Origin: RGIG426 sp045600765
GTDB lineage: Bacteria; Bacillota; Clostridia; Oscillospirales; Acutalibacteraceae
NCBI GenBank assembly: GCA_045600765.1
Contig: JAZRYM010000021.1
Span: 1 to 7,856, forward strand
DNA: 7,856 nucleotides
Direction: 5' to 3'
A program made the position numbers and the translations under genes. Of the stretch, positions 1-6,248 are shown one piece after another. Every line of letters begins with the position of its first letter. Positions within the stretch are counted from its first letter, which is position 1. The notes below the pieces were generated by a model. It ran no database searches. It worked only from the letters and a program-made list of their open reading frames with translations, and was not told the origin of the DNA.

Positions 1-419
1 TTGCCGTCCCAATCGGTATTGAGCGGTTCGTAATAAGAAACCTCCGCCTTGAGCGCATTGGTTTTGCGCAGATACATTAAAATCTCATTTTCGATACAGC
101 GGGATGCGTATGTGGCAAGTCGTGTCCCCTTTTCATAATCAAATGTTCCCACCGCCTTGATAAGTCCGATCGTGCCGATGGAAATCAACTCCTCCTGCTC
201 GGTCGCCGTGCCGTAGTATTTTTTCACAATATGTGCCACAAGCCGCAAATTATGCTCAATCAACCGGTTGCGGGCCTCCATATCCCCCTCCTGCCGAAAT
301 GCCAGCAACGCCTCCTTTTCCTCCTCGGCGGAAAGCGGCTTCGGAAACGACCCGCCGTGGGTCACGTGAAGGGCAAAAAACAACAAATTGGAAAGGGCAT
401 GCAACAACGATACAAACAT
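1..419 (-). CDS. sigK: RNA polymerase sporulation sigma factor SigK, 5' part (3' end outside window)
   Basis: Sigma-70 family factor that would direct RNA polymerase to late mother-cell sporulation genes (coat, cortex, spore release). The 139 codons visible give a hydrophobic N-terminus (residues 1-19, rich in L, F, A and V), then FPKPLS at 25-30. Region 2 follows, with IEHNLRLVAHIVKKYYG, EELISIGTIGLIKA and TRLATYASRCIENEILMYLRK. This order and wording match Bacillus/Clostridium SigK, including the membrane-associated pro-sequence that SpoIVFB removes in Bacillus. By alignment from memory with B. subtilis pro-SigK, cleavage would fall near residues 18/19. The ATG at 419-417 is preceded by a Shine-Dalgarno AGGTG at 430-426 with 6 nt spacing. 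Region 4 and the stop lie beyond the left edge. The visible part is uninterrupted, so no skin-like insertion occurs within the first 139 codons. The gene is divergent from thrS. SigE is the close alternative, but the short pro-sequence directly followed by FPKPLS favours SigK. Confidence 0.9.
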   Translation of the reverse strand, partial: MFVSLLHALSNLLFFALHVTHGGSFPKPLSAEEEKEALLAFRQEGDMEARNRLIEHNLRLVAHIVKKYYGTATEQEELISIGTIGLIKAVGTFDYEKGTRLATYASRCIENEILMYLRKTNALKAEVSYYEPLNTDWDG

Positions 420-445
420 AACACTCACCTCAACGCCTATCCTAT

Positions 446-467
446 GCAAGCGGCAAGTCCCGCTTGC
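446..467. repeat. 8-bp perfect inverted repeat upstream of sigK
   Basis: GCAAGCGG at 446-453 is the exact reverse complement of CCGCTTGC at 460-467, separated by 6 nt. An alternative, overlapping repeat (GGCAAG 452-457 with CTTGCC 463-468) uses the same bases, so the two hairpins exclude each other. No T-run follows on either strand, so it is not a classical terminator. It lies 27 bp upstream of the sigK start codon and about 43 bp before the thrS -35 box. It could be an operator or an RNA structure in a sigK leader. That role is inference only. Confidence 0.45.
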
Positions 468-510
468 CCGTCCAAAACGGAATTTCACGAGAATTGCCAA
501 AGAAAAAGGC

Positions 511-539
511 TTGACAACCGCAAAAAATGGTGCTACACT
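511..539 (+). promoter_or_regulatory. Sigma-A promoter of the thrS T-box transcript
   Basis: A perfect -35 TTGACA (511-516) and a -10 TACACT (534-539) are separated by 17 bp. TG at 531-532, one base upstream of the -10 box, makes an extended -10. Transcription would start near 546, just before the T-box stem I sequence, which is the expected spacing. Confidence 0.88.
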
Positions 540-545
540 AACCAC

Positions 546-779
546 ATAAAGCGTTGATGAGAACACGACTTGTCAAGGATTTTTCGAAAGAGAACGCCGT
601 CGCCGGCTGAAAGCGGCGTGAAAAATCGACTTGTCGCCACCGTCTCGGAGTGCGTGCTTGAACGTTCAGTAGAGCACGACGGCTGACCTCGTTACCGGTC
701 TCTTGAGGGCGGTTTTACCGCCGAACAAGGGTGGAACCACGTGCATTGCCACGTCCCTTTTTTGGGGCGTGGTTTTTTT
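546..779 (+). promoter_or_regulatory. T-box riboswitch leader, threonine specifier (ACC)
   Basis: Transcribed leader that senses uncharged tRNA-Thr and allows read-through into thrS. The canonical T-box sequence AAGGGTGGAACCACG is at 727-741; its TGGA (732-735) would pair with the tRNA acceptor end. Stem I can be folded by eye. A K-turn-like GATGAG near 556-561 faces CTCGGAG at 644-650. GAC/GTC pairs flank a TT/TT internal loop (567-574 with 628-635). GATTTTTC 578-585 pairs with GAAAAATC 620-627, and ACGCCG 594-599 pairs with CGGCGT 614-619. The apical loop carries GGCTGAAAGC. The specifier position in the 3' strand holds ACC (639-641), a threonine codon, which agrees with the downstream gene. 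CGTGC/GCACG (653-657, 674-678) encloses GAAC and AGTA, as in stem II. A hairpin at 708-722 fits stem III. The start is estimated from the promoter. Confidence 0.93.
749..779 (+). terminator. T-box conditional terminator (attenuator) before thrS
   Basis: CCACGTCCC (749-757) pairs over 9 bp, with one G-U, to GGGGCGTGG (764-772) and is followed by seven T residues (773-779). Its 5' arm lies immediately after the T-box sequence, so the antiterminator and the terminator would compete, as in known transcriptional T-boxes. Read-through needs uncharged tRNA bound to the leader. Confidence 0.92.
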
Positions 780-825
780 ATTTGCAAAAAAATTGTCAAA
801 AAATCCGAAAAGGAGTCTGATTGTT

Positions 826-2769
826 ATGCTGACCATTACGCTCAAATCCGGCGACACCATGCAGGTGGAAGCCGGCGTGGCGGTGGAAGCCGTCTGCCGC
901 GACATCTCGATGGGGTTGTTCCGCGCCGCCTGCGCCGCGAAAGTCAACGGCAACGTCGTGGACTTGCGTACCGCGCTCACCGAGGACTGCACCCTCGAAA
1001 TTTTGACATTCGACGATGAAGACGGCAAACGCGCCTACCGCCACACCGCCAGCCACATTTTGGCGCAGGCGGTTGGGCGCCTCTTCCCGAACACCAAATT
1101 CGCCATCGGCCCGTCCATTGACAACGGGTTTTACTACGATTTCGACAGCGAGGTGAGTTTCACCCCCGAAAGCCTGGAAAAAATCGAGGCGGAGATGAAA
1201 AAAATCATCAAAGAAGACCTGCCGATTGAAAAATTCGAACTGCCGATTGAAGAAGCCCGCAAACTGATGGCAGACCAGCCGTACAAACTGGAACTGATGG
1301 AGGAGCACGCCGCTTCCGGCGAGGCGATTAGTTTCTACCGTCAAGGCGATTTTACCGACCTGTGCGCCGGCCCGCACCTGATGAAAACGGGCGGCGTAAA
1401 AGCGTATAAACTCACCTCCTGCACCGGTGCGTACTGGCGCGGCGACGAGAAAAACAAGATGCTGCAACGCATCTACGGCACGGCGTTCCCGAAAAGCGCC
1501 GACCTCACCGAATACCTCGAACAGCTCGAAGAAGCCAAAAAACGCGACCATAACAAACTTGGGCGCGAACTGGAATATTTCACCACGGTAGACACGCTCG
1601 GGCAAGGGTTGCCCGTTCTTTTGCCCAAAGGCGCGCGTGTGGTGCAGTTGTTGCAGCGCTGGGTGGAAGACACCGAGCAGAAGAACGGCTACCTGCTGAC
1701 CAAAACGCCCTTGATGGCGAAACGCGAGTTCTTCAAGATTTCCGGTCACTGGGACCACTATCTCGACGGGATGTTCGTCATCGGCGACCCCTACGACGAG
1801 GAAAAAGAATGTTTTGCCCTGCGTCCGATGACCTGCCCGTTCCAGTATCAAGTCTACCTGAACCGTCAGCGTTCTTATCGCGACCTGCCTATGCGCCTCG
1901 GCGAGACGTCCACGCTGTTCCGCAACGAGGATTCCGGCGAGATGCACGGTCTTATCCGCGTCCGCCAGTTCACCATTTCCGAAGGGCACTTGGTGTTGCG
2001 TGCCGACCAACTGGAAGAGGAGTTCCGCGGTTGTTTGGAACTCGCAAAATACTTTCTCGGCACCGTGGGCTTGCTCGATAAATGCACCTTCCGCTTCTCG
2101 CAATGGGACCCCAAAAACCCCAACAACAAATACGAGGGTACCGCCGAGCAATGGGAAGAAGCCCAGCGCGTGATGGGTCAAATTCTCGACCACCTGGGCG
2201 TGCAGTATGAAATCGGCATTGACGAAGCCGCGTTCTACGGCCCCAAACTGGACATTCAGTACAAGAACGTGTACGGCAAAGAGGATACCCTCGTCACCAT
2301 TCAAATTGATATGTTGCTCGCACAGCGGTTCGGTATGTACTACATCGACGAGAACGGCGAAAAAGCGCTTCCGTATATCATCCACCGCACCTCCCTCGGT
2401 TGCTACGAGCGCACGCTCGCCTACTTGATTGAGGAACACGCCGGTGCGCTTCCCACGTGGATGGCGCCCGAGCAGGTACGCTTCCTGCCCGTCACCGACC
2501 GCGCCGCCGACTATTGTGCCGATGCCGCCAAGAAAATGGAAGCGCAGGGCTTCCGTGCGGAGGTAGACTACCGCAGTGAGAAAATCGGCAAGAAAATCCG
2601 CGACGCGCAGATTGAGAAAGTGCCGTATATGGTGGTCGTCGGCGACCGCGATATGGAAAACAACACCGTCTCTCCCCGCCACCGTTCCGCCGGCGATTTG
2701 GGCGCGATGACGTTGGATGCGCTGATGGAAAAACTGGCCGCCGAGGTCGAAAGCAAAGAAATCAAATAA
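826..2769 (+). CDS. thrS: Threonyl-tRNA synthetase
   Basis: Cytoplasmic class II synthetase that attaches threonine to tRNA-Thr and edits mischarged Ser-tRNA. It has 647 residues, the normal full length. The N-terminal TGS domain covers about 1-62. The editing domain carries HxxxH at H73/H77, with C180 and H184 (DLCAGPH). The catalytic core follows, with zinc ligands at C337 (RPMTC), H388 (SEGH) and H520 (IIHR). Motif 2 lies around RNEDSGEMHGLIRVRQF and motif 3 around HRTSLGCYERT (520-530). The anticodon-binding domain runs from about 548 to 645. The ATG at 826 has GGAG at 812-815 with 10 nt spacing, slightly long. The reading frame stays open upstream to 703, but that stretch lies inside the T-box and terminator and does not resemble ThrS. 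Motif wording RPMTCPF and GETSTLFRNE is of the clostridial variety rather than the E. coli RPMNCP form. Expression is controlled by the upstream T-box. Confidence 0.98.
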   Translation: MLTITLKSGDTMQVEAGVAVEAVCRDISMGLFRAACAAKVNGNVVDLRTALTEDCTLEILTFDDEDGKRAYRHTASHILAQAVGRLFPNTKFAIGPSIDNGFYYDFDSEVSFTPESLEKIEAEMKKIIKEDLPIEKFELPIEEARKLMADQPYKLELMEEHAASGEAISFYRQGDFTDLCAGPHLMKTGGVKAYKLTSCTGAYWRGDEKNKMLQRIYGTAFPKSADLTEYLEQLEEAKKRDHNKLGRELEYFTTVDTLGQGLPVLLPKGARVVQLLQRWVEDTEQKNGYLLTKTPLMAKREFFKISGHWDHYLDGMFVIGDPYDEEKECFALRPMTCPFQYQVYLNRQRSYRDLPMRLGETSTLFRNEDSGEMHGLIRVRQFTISEGHLVLRADQLEEEFRGCLELAKYFLGTVGLLDKCTFRFSQWDPKNPNNKYEGTAEQWEEAQRVMGQILDHLGVQYEIGIDEAAFYGPKLDIQYKNVYGKEDTLVTIQIDMLLAQRFGMYYIDENGEKALPYIIHRTSLGCYERTLAYLIEEHAGALPTWMAPEQVRFLPVTDRAADYCADAAKKMEAQGFRAEVDYRSEKIGKKIRDAQIEKVPYMVVVGDRDMENNTVSPRHRSAGDLGAMTLDALMEKLAAEVESKEIK

Positions 2770-2784
2770 GCGTATGTGCCAAAA

Positions 2785-2816
2785 AGAGGACAGATTCGAT
2801 TCTGCCCTCTTTTTTT
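2785..2816 (+). terminator. Rho-independent terminator of thrS
   Basis: AGAGGaCAGA (2785-2794) pairs with TCTGcCCTCT (2801-2810) with a single mismatch and a 6-nt loop, followed by a T-run to 2816. It begins 16 bp after the thrS stop codon, and the addA -35 box begins only two bases after the T-run. thrS and addA are therefore separate units. Confidence 0.93.
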
Positions 2817-2817
2817 G

Positions 2818-2846
2818 TTGAAAAATTTTCGTTTCCGTGCTATACT
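2818..2846 (+). promoter_or_regulatory. Sigma-A promoter of addA
   Basis: -35 TTGAAA (2818-2823), a 17-bp spacer and -10 TATACT (2841-2846), with TG at 2838-2839 forming an extended -10. Transcription would start near 2853, giving a 5' leader of only about 24 nt that is mostly the ribosome binding site. Confidence 0.87.
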
Positions 2847-2862
2847 CAAAGAAAACGCAAAA

Positions 2863-2876
2863 AGGAGGTGACGGCG
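2863..2876 (+). promoter_or_regulatory. Ribosome binding site that fixes the addA start
   Basis: AGGAGG at 2863-2868 sits 8 nt before the ATG at 2877. An in-frame GTG at 2868-2870 overlaps this Shine-Dalgarno and has none of its own, so it should not be taken as the start. Confidence 0.85.
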
Positions 2877-5800
2877 ATGGGCAAACCAATCAAATGGCGA
2901 CCGGAACAGCAAAAATGCATCCGCGCGCGCGGCGGCACATTGCTCGTGTCAGCGGCGGCAGGGTCGGGCAAAACCGCCGTGCTGGTTGAACGCCTTGTCG
3001 GGCGTATTACCGACCAAGCAGACCCGGTCAGCGTGAACGAACTGCTCGTCGTCACCTTTACAAACGCCTCGGCGGCAGAGATGAAAAGTCGCCTTGCGAA
3101 AAACCTTTCCGACTACCTGCGCGACCACCCCGATGCCCGCGGCTTGCGCCGTCAGCAACTGCTCCTGCCCACCGCCGACGTGTGCACGATGGATGCGTTT
3201 TGCCAGCGCCTTGTGCGCGACAACGCCCTCTCGCTCGGATTGCAGGCGGATTTCAAAATCGCGGACGATTCCCAAACTGCCTTTTTGAAACACGATGCCT
3301 ACGACGAGGCGGTCACCGCCGCGTTTGAATCGAACGACCCCGCCTTTTTACAACTGTATAACACGGTGCGCGACTACGCCCAAGGTGGCTTACACGACAC
3401 GGTGTTTCAACTGCACGCCTTTCTCCGCACCATGGCAAATCCCGCGCGCTATATCGACGAACAGCGCGCGTGGCTCTCCGACCCCGCCGCCACCGCTTCC
3501 CCAAAAGCGGGCGACGATGTCATTCCCCTCACCGGCGAAGACAAAGAGCACTCCGCCACGCTGTTGCTCGCGCTCTTTGACCTTATGGACGACTTCGACC
3601 GCCGCTTTACCGAAAAAAAAGCGGAGGCGAATCTCCTCGACTTTAACGATATTTTGCATTACGCCTTGCAACTGCTCGCAAAGCGGGACGGCGGCCGCTT
3701 CATCACCGACGATGCCGGCGATTTTGTTCAAAGCGACTTCGCCGCAGCCCTTTGCCAACATTTTCGTGAAATTTATGTGGACGAGTACCAGGACACCAAC
3801 GACCTGCAAAACGCCCTTTACCGTCTGCTCTCCCAAAATGAGCAAAACCTCTTTTTCGTGGGCGATGCCAAACAGAGCATTTACGGTTTCCGCGGCACGT
3901 CGCCGAAATCCTTTTTACAGCGGCGCGACACGTACACGCTGTCCGACTCCTCCGAGCAAGACGTCTCCGTCTTCCCCGCCACCGTGGCGCTTGATTGCAA
4001 CTTCCGCAGTCGGCGTTCCACCGTTGCGGCGGTCAACTTCCTCTTTGCGCAACTGATGCAAAAGCCGTGCGGCGGCATCGACTACCGCGGGCAGGAAGAA
4101 TTGGTGTTCGGCGCGAAATATAACGAGGAAACCGAGCCGCTTTACACGCCCACCCTGCTCCTTTTGGACGACAGCCCCTCCGCCAAAGAGGCGTGCGAGC
4201 GGGAAGCCACCGTCATCGCGACGGAAATCAAAAAGATGATGCAAAACCCTGCCATCCGACTTCCCGACGGGGACGGGAAAACGCGCGCACCCGAATACCG
4301 CGACTTTTGCATTTTGCTTCGTTCCACCGCCAACCGCGATTTTCTCTTCGCGCAAACGCTTGTCCGTCACGGCATTCCCGCCATTACGGGAAGCGGGCAA
4401 AAAACCTTTTTCAGCGAGGTGGAAATCCGCTGGGTGCTATCCCTTTTGCGCTGTATCGACAACCCGCTGCTGGACGTGTCGATGCTCTCGGTGCTGATGT
4501 CGCCGCTTTACGGCTTTTCGCCCGACGACCTCGCAAAAATCCGCATACATTCCCGCGACACTTCCCTTTTCGTCGCGCTGAAACAAGCGGCGGAAGCGGA
4601 CGACCCGCTCGGTCGCCGTTGCGCCGCGTTTTTGGAGCAACTGAGCACGTGGCGCACCCTCGCCGCCACCGTTCCCGCCGACCGCCTGCTGTGGGATATT
4701 TATGAGCGTACCCACCTGCTTGATTTTTGTTCTATGCGGGAAAACGGCGCGGCACGGGAACAAAACCTGCGCCTGTTGCTCGACTACGCGCGCAACTTTG
4801 AACAAAACCGCTTCCGCGGATTGTCGGCATTTTTGCGCTTTTTCGACCGTCTGTGCGAAAACGACGAGCAACTCCCCGCCGCCAACGTGGTCGGCGAATG
4901 TGCCGCCGTGCGCATTATGACCATTCATAAATCCAAGGGGCTCGAATTCCCCTTTGTGTTTGTTGCCGACCTCGGCAAATCCTTTTCCAATCAGGACACC
5001 ACGAAAGCCGTGGTGTACCACGAGCAGGCGGGAATCGCCACCAAATGGCTCGACGAAACCTCGCTCGAAATGCATAAACCCGCCTACCGCGACTATGTGA
5101 TTGCGTGCATCAAACACGACGCACTGTGCGAGGAAATGCGCCTGCTCTACGTCGCGCTCACCCGTGCGCGCGAAAAGCTGTACCTCGTCGGCTCGTTTAA
5201 GAATTTGGATAAAAAACTCGCCGACCTCGCCGACCTCGTGACGGAAGACCCGCTGTTACCCGCGGGTGCGGTGCTGTCGCTCAAAAGTTACGGCGAGTGG
5301 ATTTTGCTCGCCATGCTCCGCCACCCGTGCGCCGCAAAACTGCGCGAGCGTGCCCACGCGGAACACCTGCCGTTGCAGGAAGACGATACCCCGTTTACGA
5401 TAGCGTTCCCTCTGCCTGAAACTCCCACCGAGGAAAGCAAAGCCGCCGTCACGCTCCCGCCCTCCGACGAAAGGCTGGAAGCGCAACTGCGCGAGCGGTT
5501 TGCTTACGAATATCCCCATAAAGCGCTGTCGTCCGTGCCGTCTAAACTCGCCGCCTCCTCCGTCGCGCATACCGACAAACGGCACGAATACGCGGCAAAA
5601 GCCGTCCCGTCGTTCCTCAAAAAAGAGGGCTTGTCCGCCGCCGAAAAAGGCACCGCCACCCACGCCTTTATGCAGTACGCCGCGTGGGAACGCGCCGCCG
5701 ACGACGTTGCCGCCGAGCGGGAACGGTTGGTAGCGGACGGAAAATTGACAAGAGCGCAGGCGGACGCCGTCGAACTCCCCTGCGTTTCCGCCTTTTTCGC

Positions 5801-6173
5801 TCATCCGCTGTATCAACGCATCGCCGCCGCGGATGCCGTGTGGCGCGAACTGCCGTTCACCTACGCGCTGTCGGTCGGCGACTATAAAAAACTCGCCACC
5901 GTCACCCTCCCCACCTCGTCGGAAGAGGACGAAACCGAGACGTTGCTTGTGCAGGGCATCGCCGACTGCGTGTTTGAGGAAGACGGGCACCTCGTCATCC
6001 TCGACTATAAAACCGACCGCGGGCAGTCGATGGAACAACTGCGCGACCACTACGCGCCGCAACTGAAACTGTACGCCAAAGCCCTTGCCGAACGTCTCGG
6101 CAAACCGGTCGTCTCCTGCCTGCTCTACTCCTTCGCCAACAACGACGTCATCGAAACCGGCACGGAGATTTGA
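2877..6173 (+). CDS. addA: ATP-dependent helicase/nuclease subunit A (AddA)
   Basis: Subunit of the AddAB helicase-nuclease, which processes double-strand DNA breaks for RecA-dependent repair. The 1098 residues show a complete UvrD-like superfamily 1A helicase: Q-motif WRPEQQ (7-12), Walker A AAAGSGKT (K32), VVTFTNASAAEM (58-69), Walker B VDEYQD (301-306, D302/E303), VGDAKQSIYGFRG (328-340), LDCNFRS (372-378), TIHKSKGLEF (682-691) and LLYVALTRARE (757-767). The C-terminal RecB-family nuclease has GTATHAFMQY (H929), GIAD (D1030), ILDYKTD (D1043, K1045) and QLKLY (Q1062), so both activities look intact. Similarity to B. subtilis AddA runs from the first residues (for example VTFTNASAAEMK), which argues against PcrA/UvrD or RecB. 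It is shorter than the B. subtilis protein (about 1230 residues), probably in the poorly conserved linker around 830-915. It has its own promoter, and no addB is next to it. Confidence 0.96.
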   Translation: MGKPIKWRPEQQKCIRARGGTLLVSAAAGSGKTAVLVERLVGRITDQADPVSVNELLVVTFTNASAAEMKSRLAKNLSDYLRDHPDARGLRRQQLLLPTADVCTMDAFCQRLVRDNALSLGLQADFKIADDSQTAFLKHDAYDEAVTAAFESNDPAFLQLYNTVRDYAQGGLHDTVFQLHAFLRTMANPARYIDEQRAWLSDPAATASPKAGDDVIPLTGEDKEHSATLLLALFDLMDDFDRRFTEKKAEANLLDFNDILHYALQLLAKRDGGRFITDDAGDFVQSDFAAALCQHFREIYVDEYQDTNDLQNALYRLLSQNEQNLFFVGDAKQSIYGFRGTSPKSFLQRRDTYTLSDSSEQDVSVFPATVALDCNFRSRRSTVAAVNFLFAQLMQKPCGGIDYRGQEELVFGAKYNEETEPLYTPTLLLLDDSPSAKEACEREATVIATEIKKMMQNPAIRLPDGDGKTRAPEYRDFCILLRSTANRDFLFAQTLVRHGIPAITGSGQKTFFSEVEIRWVLSLLRCIDNPLLDVSMLSVLMSPLYGFSPDDLAKIRIHSRDTSLFVALKQAAEADDPLGRRCAAFLEQLSTWRTLAATVPADRLLWDIYERTHLLDFCSMRENGAAREQNLRLLLDYARNFEQNRFRGLSAFLRFFDRLCENDEQLPAANVVGECAAVRIMTIHKSKGLEFPFVFVADLGKSFSNQDTTKAVVYHEQAGIATKWLDETSLEMHKPAYRDYVIACIKHDALCEEMRLLYVALTRAREKLYLVGSFKNLDKKLADLADLVTEDPLLPAGAVLSLKSYGEWILLAMLRHPCAAKLRERAHAEHLPLQEDDTPFTIAFPLPETPTEESKAAVTLPPSDERLEAQLRERFAYEYPHKALSSVPSKLAASSVAHTDKRHEYAAKAVPSFLKKEGLSAAEKGTATHAFMQYAAWERAADDVAAERERLVADGKLTRAQADAVELPCVSAFFAHPLYQRIAAADAVWRELPFTYALSVGDYKKLATVTLPTSSEEDETETLLVQGIADCVFEEDGHLVILDYKTDRGQSMEQLRDHYAPQLKLYAKALAERLGKPVVSCLLYSFANNDVIETGTEI

Positions 6174-6189
6174 CCTTGCACAAAACGCA

Positions 6190-6223
6190 AAAGCCCGCGC
6201 ACCCATTCGGTTGCGCTGGCTTT
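6190..6223. terminator. Bidirectional terminator hairpin between convergent addA and trkH
   Basis: AAAGCC and GCGCA (6190-6195, 6197-6201) pair with TGCGC and GGCTTT (6212-6216, 6218-6223), with a C/T mismatch between the two blocks and two further C-G pairs near the loop. A T-rich tail follows on the plus strand (TTTCTTTCGTT), and on the minus strand the stem leads into TTTTGCGTTTTG. It starts 17 bp after the addA stop and lies 26 bp beyond the trkH stop, so it can serve both genes. The T-runs are interrupted, so efficiency may be modest. Confidence 0.75.
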
Positions 6224-6248
6224 CTTTCGTTATTCTGCATCTTTGCGG

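Noticed and set aside
439..446. CATAGGAT on the minus strand as a sigma-E -10 box for sigK
   Set aside because: It matches six of eight positions of the consensus as I recall it, but no -35 element is visible at the right distance and the leader would be only about a dozen bases. It is too weak to annotate.
231..557. Plus-strand open frame of 108 codons opposite sigK
   Set aside because: It overlaps sigK antisense and then crosses the thrS promoter. The sigK reading is strongly supported by conserved motifs.
703..825. Upstream extension of the thrS frame by 41 codons
   Set aside because: It runs through the T-box sequence and its terminator, has no ribosome binding site, and does not resemble a ThrS N-terminus. 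The ATG at 826 starts exactly at the TGS domain.
2868..2876. GTG at 2868 as the addA start
   Set aside because: It lies within the AGGAGG ribosome binding site and has no site of its own; the ATG at 2877 is correctly spaced.
796..2889. 697-codon open frame on the minus strand, antisense to the whole of thrS
   Set aside because: It mirrors a GC-rich coding gene with a strong codon bias, has no recognisable motifs, and crosses the thrS terminator and the addA promoter. It is a shadow frame.
5256..6206. Minus-strand open frame of 316 codons opposite the end of addA
   Set aside because: It has a low-complexity G/R/F-rich composition typical of an antisense shadow, and it covers part of the terminator region. 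The addA nuclease motifs are on the other strand.
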